A stretch of DNA of 64,000 nucleotides from JANNSX01 sp041397825. GTDB lineage: Bacteria; Pseudomonadota; Alphaproteobacteria; Rhizobiales; Hyphomicrobiaceae. The notes below the pieces were generated by a model. That model had not been told where the DNA came from. It did not search any database and worked only from the letters and a program-made list of their open reading frames with translations. Made by a program: the position numbers and the translations under genes. Location of the stretch: assembly GCA_041397825.1 (NCBI GenBank), contig JAWKVX010000006.1, forward strand, positions 1 to 64,000, read 5' to 3'. Shown here one piece after another: positions 59,600 through 64,000 of the stretch; within the stretch, counting starts at the first letter, position 1, and each line of letters starts with the position of its first letter.

Positions 59600-60863
59600 A
59601 GCCGGACATGCTGTCTATGTGCATTGGCCCTTTTGTCTGGCGAAGTGCCCGTATTGCGACTTCAACAGCCACGTGCGGCATGGCGGGCCCGACGAGGCGC
59701 AGTTCGTCGCCGCGATGCTTCGAGAGCTCGCCCACCAGCGGGAGATCTCGCGCGGCGATCCGGTCGATAGCATCTTTTTCGGTGGTGGCACGCCCTCGTT
59801 GATGTCGGCCGACGCTGTCGGCACGATCCTCGATGGCATCGCTGGTCTCTGGCCGGTCTCCCAGACGGCCGAGGTCACGCTCGAGGCCAATCCTTCGAGC
59901 GTCGAGGCGGAACGCTTCTCGGGCTACCGTGCCGCCGGCATCAACCGGGTCTCGCTCGGCATTCAGGCCCTCAACGATCCGGATTTGCGGGCCCTCGGAC
60001 GGCTCCATAGCCTCGCCGAGGCCAAGACGGCGCTCGCCATCGCGTTCAACACCTTCGATCGCGTCTCTTTCGATCTGATCTACGCCAGACCGGGTCAGAC
60101 GTGCGGGCAATGGCGCGCCGAGCTCTCAGAGGCACTCCGCCTCGGCGCCTCGCACATGTCGCTCTATCAGCTGACCATCGAGGAGGGAACGCCGTTCGCG
60201 GCGCTGCATGCCGCGGGCAAGCTGATCACGCCGGCCGAAGCGGACGCCGCCGACCTCTTCGAGATCACGCAAGAGCTGACCGAGACCGCCGGCCTGCCGG
60301 CCTACGAGATTTCGAACCACGCCCGCCCCGGCGAGGAGTGCCGACACAATCTCGTCTATTGGCGCTATGGCACCTATGCGGGCATTGGACCCGGCGCGCA
60401 TGGGCGATTGCTGACCGCTGACGGCCGTCGCCTCGCCCTCGCCAATGAGCGATCACCCGAGCGCTGGCGCGACCTCGCAATGCGGCAAGGGCACGGTAGT
60501 GTCGAGTGCACAGCGCTCCGCCCACACCAGCAGATCGACGAGATGCTGCTCATGGGCCTGAGAACGCGGGATGGCGTGGCGACGGCGCACTTGGCATCGC
60601 TCTTGGCCCAGCCGCCCGACCTCGCGGCGCTTGCCCCCCTGGTCGGCGCCGGCCTGATCGAACAAGACGATCACGTCATTCGTGCGACGGCAGCAGGACG
60701 CCCCGTCCTCAATCGTCTCGTGCTCGAGGTAGCCGCTCTTCTCGTGCCTTCCACTTCGAGCGGCTCTCCGGCGGACGGCGTCAAGGCGAGGTCAATCGAT
60801 CCGGATCGCCAACAGCGGGCTGCGACGGTGCTCGGCACTGCACCGAACCCTGATCGAGCCTAA
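59592..60863 (+). CDS. hemW: Radical SAM haem chaperone HemW
   Basis: This 423-residue protein has the cluster motif C15-x3-C19-x2-C22 (CLAKCPYC) followed by DFNSH, as in HemW rather than HemN. FFGGGTPSLM and the conserved EANPSS block are present. HemW binds haem and may deliver it to respiratory enzymes; it does not replace HemN. The start is TTG 59592 with CGGAG 7 nt upstream, overlapping rdgB by 8 bp. The C-terminus is about 40 residues longer than in E. coli and seems disordered. It converges on the sensor kinase gene with a 3-bp gap. Confidence 0.95.
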   Translation: MAEAGHAVYVHWPFCLAKCPYCDFNSHVRHGGPDEAQFVAAMLRELAHQREISRGDPVDSIFFGGGTPSLMSADAVGTILDGIAGLWPVSQTAEVTLEANPSSVEAERFSGYRAAGINRVSLGIQALNDPDLRALGRLHSLAEAKTALAIAFNTFDRVSFDLIYARPGQTCGQWRAELSEALRLGASHMSLYQLTIEEGTPFAALHAAGKLITPAEADAADLFEITQELTETAGLPAYEISNHARPGEECRHNLVYWRYGTYAGIGPGAHGRLLTADGRRLALANERSPERWRDLAMRQGHGSVECTALRPHQQIDEMLLMGLRTRDGVATAHLASLLAQPPDLAALAPLVGAGLIEQDDHVIRATAAGRPVLNRLVLEVAALLVPSTSSGSPADGVKARSIDPDRQQRAATVLGTAPNPDRA

Positions 60864-60866
60864 GGC

Positions 60867-62852
60867 TCAAGCAACCTCGGACAAGCCCGCCGTCGTCGCG
60901 CCCGTTGTCTTGGCATCCGTCGCACAGGCACTCGTCACACCCGCCAGCGCGCCAATGGCCCTCTGAAAGCTTCCCGGGCAAACCGGCTTGGCCAGCGCCA
61001 CGTCGTAGCCTGCCGAGCCAAGCGCCTCGGGCGTGATCTGCTTGGCTCCGAACGAGGCGAGCATGCAAAACGGCATCTTGGCAAGCGGCAGCGCCTTGAC
61101 CGACAGCGCCAGGCTCGAGGTGTCGCTCGTCCAGGAGGTTTTGTCCGAGATGACGAGGCAGGGCTCGATCCACCCGAGCAAATCGATCGCCTGCCGATCG
61201 TCGCCGGCGAATGCCACATTGGCGCCGTAGGCTTCACAATACCTCGCCATGGTTTCGCGACTGACCGAAGCCTCGCCGACGATGAGGACCTTCTTGCCCG
61301 TGAAGCAGGCTTGGAGATCGATCTCACCGGCCTTCCTGCCGCGCTCGCCCGGTGCGTGCTTGAACGGCAGCTCGACAGTGAAGCAGCTCCCTTCTCCGAC
61401 CGCACTCGACACCGAGATGCGCCCGCCCATGAGCCTGACGATGTCGTTCGTGATCGCCAGCCCGAGGCCAGTCCCCTCGTGCTTGCGTGTCGGCGAATGA
61501 TCCGCCTGACTGAACCGCTCGAATATGACCTTCAGGAAATCGGGGGGCATACCCACTCCCGTGTCGGTCACGCGGATCTCGAGTCGTGCTTCATCGCTCG
61601 ACTGACCCATGACCGAGATCTCCAGCCCGACTCCGCCGCTCTCGGTGAACTTGATGGCGTTGCCGAGCAGGTTGAGAAGCACCTGCCGCAGTCGCCACGG
61701 GTCGCCCAGGAGTCCGTCGGGCACGCTGGGATCAACGAAGCTGGCGACATCGATCCCTTTCCTGAAGGCAAGCTGCGCAACGAGGTTGACGACGCCTTCG
61801 GTCAGGTCTCGAAACTGGAACTCCGTCGTCTCAAGCTGGAACTTGCCCGCTTCGATGCGCGATAGGTCGAGCAAATCGTTGATCATGTGCAGTAGAGATC
61901 GGCCGGCATCCTGAATGACCGTTGCGAACGTCCGGTGCTCTTCGGAGCCCGCCTCCTTCTCCAGCAGTCCGGACAATCCAAGAATGCCGTTGAGCGGGGT
62001 TCTCAACTCATGACTCATCAGCGCCAGAAAATCCGATTTAGCCCGGCTCGCCGCCTCTGCCTGCCGGGCCGCCAGCTCCGCCGCGGCCCGAGCCGATTCC
62101 AGAGCGATGGCGGTCTGGCGATGCTGTTCGGTCTCGATCTTGAGCTGCCGAGCCTGATCGGCCGCGCGCTTCGTCTCGGCATCGATCCGGTCCTGCATCT
62201 GCGAGAAGGCCGTCATGACTTGGCCGAGCTCGTCGCGTCGTCCAATGGATGTCAGCCGCTTGAACTCAGTGGTCGAGGTTCCACGGATGGCATCGAGCAA
62301 CAGGCCGAGGGGCCTGCCGACCACCCGATGAAAGCCGAACCCGCTCGCGAGCAGTGCAAGACCGAATGCAAGCAGGATGGCGAGCGCGAAGAACTCACGC
62401 CGGGATCGGAGCAGCTCGGTAATCTCGGCGTCGGAGATCCGAACCGCTATCCGATTGCCGCCGATTGCCCGGATCGGAAGCGAAACCTGCTCGAGGTCAT
62501 CCTGCCCCTTGCAGCCGATCACCTGTGGCGCCGTGAGAGCAACGGCATGCGTCTCCTCGCGCCAATACTCGGCACAGGCGATGGCAGGGTCGGTCAATAG
62601 CGTGGTGATGAGAACTTGCGCTGTCTGCGCGTTGCCGAGCTCGTGCTCGTGCTCGATCACCGCCGCGATACTGGCAATCTGCCCGCCGACACGTGCTGTC
62701 AACCGCTCTCTTGCGGCCTGCACGTCGAAACTCCAGACAAAGGCCAGGGATGCCACCGTCGCCGCCAGGAAGACCGGCGCGAAGACGGCCGTGAACCGCA
62801 GGAACAGCCGGCCACGCCATGCCTGCTCGGCAGCGGCCATGGGCCTGCACAT
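60867..62852 (-). CDS. Hybrid-like sensor histidine kinase with degenerate receiver
   Basis: This 661-residue protein has two TM helices (20-42 and 153-175) around a periplasmic region of about 110 residues. A HAMP domain (to about 230) and coiled coil follow. The kinase domain has His281 in MSHELRTPLN, with NLLGNAIKFT, DTGVGM and GTGLGLAI. The C-terminal domain (518-637) resembles a receiver. Asp570 is kept (LVISD) and Lys622 is kept (LAKPV), but the usual acidic pair is replaced by Gly-Glu (527-528). Metal binding and phosphorylation may be weakened. The gene starts 16 bp after a secreted-protein gene on the same strand. Met5 (62840) is an alternative start. Confidence 0.9.
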   Translation of the reverse strand: MCRPMAAAEQAWRGRLFLRFTAVFAPVFLAATVASLAFVWSFDVQAARERLTARVGGQIASIAAVIEHEHELGNAQTAQVLITTLLTDPAIACAEYWREETHAVALTAPQVIGCKGQDDLEQVSLPIRAIGGNRIAVRISDAEITELLRSRREFFALAILLAFGLALLASGFGFHRVVGRPLGLLLDAIRGTSTTEFKRLTSIGRRDELGQVMTAFSQMQDRIDAETKRAADQARQLKIETEQHRQTAIALESARAAAELAARQAEAASRAKSDFLALMSHELRTPLNGILGLSGLLEKEAGSEEHRTFATVIQDAGRSLLHMINDLLDLSRIEAGKFQLETTEFQFRDLTEGVVNLVAQLAFRKGIDVASFVDPSVPDGLLGDPWRLRQVLLNLLGNAIKFTESGGVGLEISVMGQSSDEARLEIRVTDTGVGMPPDFLKVIFERFSQADHSPTRKHEGTGLGLAITNDIVRLMGGRISVSSAVGEGSCFTVELPFKHAPGERGRKAGEIDLQACFTGKKVLIVGEASVSRETMARYCEAYGANVAFAGDDRQAIDLLGWIEPCLVISDKTSWTSDTSSLALSVKALPLAKMPFCMLASFGAKQITPEALGSAGYDVALAKPVCPGSFQRAIGALAGVTSACATDAKTTGATTAGLSEVA

Positions 62853-62868
62853 GACACCAACTCACGAT

Positions 62869-63264
62869 CTAGTTGACGAGCTTTGGCGCATGATCGGCGA
62901 CACGTGCCTCCAGCGCCTCGTCCTGTCCAACCAAGGTGTGGAAGACCACATAGCCGTTGTGGCCCTTCGTCATGAAGAAGTTGATCATCACCTCTTGGCC
63001 ATCGCCATCGCGGAAACTGGCGCACATGTAGTAGTAGGCGCCGAGTCTCATGATCTTCGGATGAGCTTTCGCCGGATAGTAGGACCGGACGATGCCACTC
63101 CTCTCATCGAGTCGGAGCAACGCGCCATCGACGAGATTCTGATCGATGTGCCGCTGCATGGCGACCTGCAGGCTGATGGCCTCTGCCGAAGATATCGCCG
63201 TCTCGGCCCGAGCAGGGGTAACCACCAATGCAAATGCGCAAAGCAACAAGCCGAGACGCAACAT
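62869..63264 (-). CDS. Secreted hypothetical protein upstream of the kinase
   Basis: This 131-residue protein begins with a signal peptide (MLRLGLLLCAFALVVTPARA, cut near residue 20). The mature part has YYMCASFRDGDGQEVMINFF and ends VADHAPKLVN; I recognise no family. GGAGGGAAGGT lies directly before the ATG. A longer in-frame start at 63324 adds 20 residues and would hide the signal peptide. It lies 16 bp upstream of the sensor kinase gene on the same strand, so it is probably the first gene of that operon and a candidate periplasmic partner or ligand-binding subunit. Confidence 0.8.
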   Translation of the reverse strand: MLRLGLLLCAFALVVTPARAETAISSAEAISLQVAMQRHIDQNLVDGALLRLDERSGIVRSYYPAKAHPKIMRLGAYYYMCASFRDGDGQEVMINFFMTKGHNGYVVFHTLVGQDEALEARVADHAPKLVN

Positions 63265-63467
63265 ACCTTCCCTCCGACTCGAATGGCGACGCGCCACCAC
63301 ACGCGTCTCCAGTGCCCGGCTCAACCCTACAGAGACGCCGACACGACCGAGTTAACAAAGAGGAAAATGCGCCAGCATGGCTTCGATATTCGAAACCTCG
63401 CGGGACAAGTTTTCATCAATTCCGCAATGGCGAGATCGAGTGGCAGACTTGGCGAGCCGCCTCGGCC

Positions 63468-64000
63468 CTACTTGACGATGCTGCGGCGGACGGGAAGCGT
63501 CTTCACGTTGGCCGCCGGCGCGTCGGACCTTCGGGGCTGCGCCACGGGCCCCAGACCATCGAGGTAGCTCGTATCGGAATCATGCTCGTAGACCGGAAAG
63601 CTCGCCGGCCGATCACGGAAGCTCTTCATCATCTGCCCAAGACCGCGCAGCCCGTTCGTGCGCGAGCGACGCACCTGCTCAAGATCGATCTCGACGGGAA
63701 TGATCTGCTCGGTCGTATCGGCTTTGTGGAGAAGCCGGCCAGATGGATCGTAGACCGCCGACTGGCCGTTGCCGCCCGCGCCGAGACCGTTCACGTCGAA
63801 AACATAGCACTGCATCATCGCCGAGGTCGCATGAGCGATCGCAAGGTCGACATCGCGATCGATGGTATGAGTCATGACCGGGTGCAGGATCACCTCGACA
63901 CCGGAGGCCGCGAGTTGCCGCGAGGTCTCCGGAAACCAGATGTCATAGCAGTTGAGGACACCGAACCGGCCAACGTCCTTGATGTCGAACCAGAAGAACT
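63468..64000 (-). CDS. Carbon-nitrogen hydrolase (nitrilase superfamily), partial
   Basis: The frame is open to the window edge, so the N-terminal part with the catalytic Glu and Lys is missing. The present part includes the Cys segment VGRFGVLNCYDIWFPE, with the nucleophile Cys, and the C-terminal DPSGRLLHKADTTEQIIPVEIDLE typical of the superfamily. A Met/His-rich insertion (VMTHTIDRDVD) and the tail RTNGLRGLGQ suggest an amidase rather than a deaminated-glutathione type. The substrate is not predictable. It is not closely related to the nitrilase-like gene at 13.8 kb. Confidence 0.85.
   Translation of the reverse strand, partial: FFWFDIKDVGRFGVLNCYDIWFPETSRQLAASGVEVILHPVMTHTIDRDVDLAIAHATSAMMQCYVFDVNGLGAGGNGQSAVYDPSGRLLHKADTTEQIIPVEIDLEQVRRSRTNGLRGLGQMMKSFRDRPASFPVYEHDSDTSYLDGLGPVAQPRRSDAPAANVKTLPVRRSIVK

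Overview
The window is ordinary chromosomal DNA from a GC-rich alphaproteobacterium. The case rests on four things: the gene order blocks (rph|hrcA-grpE, dnaK-dnaJ-pyrF-DUF1330, rdgB-hemW, argJ-mutT, comF-grxC-nitrilase-DUF1178), a 16S-tRNA-Ile-tRNA-Ala-23S-5S operon, the protein sequences themselves, and an intervening sequence in helix 9 of the 23S rRNA. It resembles Hyphomicrobiales or Rhodospirillales, but I cannot fix the order from the sequence. No prophage, IS element, integrase, CRISPR array or toxin-antitoxin pair was seen. Base composition and codon use look even throughout. Several genes appear to start with TTG or GTG.

Layout. 1-5.2 kb: the end of an ABC permease, a BI-1 membrane protein, a Suv3-like RNA helicase with a long low-complexity tail, and an Hsp15-like S4 protein. 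5.3-16.5 kb: secA (reverse strand), a periplasmic parvulin, argJ, a mutT-type Nudix gene, an isolated Flp-type pilin, a BioC-like methyltransferase, comF, grxC, a nitrilase-family amidase, a DUF1178 protein and a FAD oxidoreductase. 16.6-23.7 kb: a voltage-gated cation channel, then a complete rRNA operon on the reverse strand with promoter, UP-like A-tract, boxA and terminator. 23.9-34.7 kb: an M23 peptidase, an MFS transporter, a membrane-anchored patatin-like lipase, clpB, a small secreted Cys protein, a MOSC protein and a RidA protein. 34.8-48.6 kb: metabolism and transport (GMC oxidoreductase, LtrA, two DMT exporters, moaA, an alpha/beta hydrolase, a GT4 glycosyltransferase, infC), a PepSY two-component operon, a ThDP decarboxylase and wrbA. 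48.7-57.6 kb: the heat-shock region rph | hrcA-grpE | SPFH protein | dnaK-dnaJ-pyrF. 57.5-64 kb: a small membrane protein, DUF1330, a VOC protein, rdgB-hemW, a hybrid-like sensor kinase with a secreted partner, and a partial carbon-nitrogen hydrolase.

How it works together. Protein quality control is the main theme: HrcA, GrpE, DnaK, DnaJ, ClpB, Hsp15-like, a parvulin and SecA all lie here. A sigma-32-like promoter can be seen upstream of dnaK. Nucleotide hygiene is a second theme (mutT, rdgB, rph, pyrF).

The most interesting observations are these. (1) A six-TM voltage-gated channel, close to NaChBac around the pore, carries the filter SLDGWTS. It has Gly where Na+ channels have Ser, which suggests a native prokaryotic Ca2+-type channel. 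(2) infC appears to start at an ATA codon, 15 nt upstream of the first ATG. (3) A DUF457-like membrane protein appears to start at ATT. (4) The 23S gene has a compound helix-9 hairpin likely to be cut out. (5) A patatin lipase is fused to a multi-span membrane domain. (6) A sensor kinase carries a partly degenerate receiver. (7) Operator-like direct repeats lie before wrbA and before the PepSY operon.
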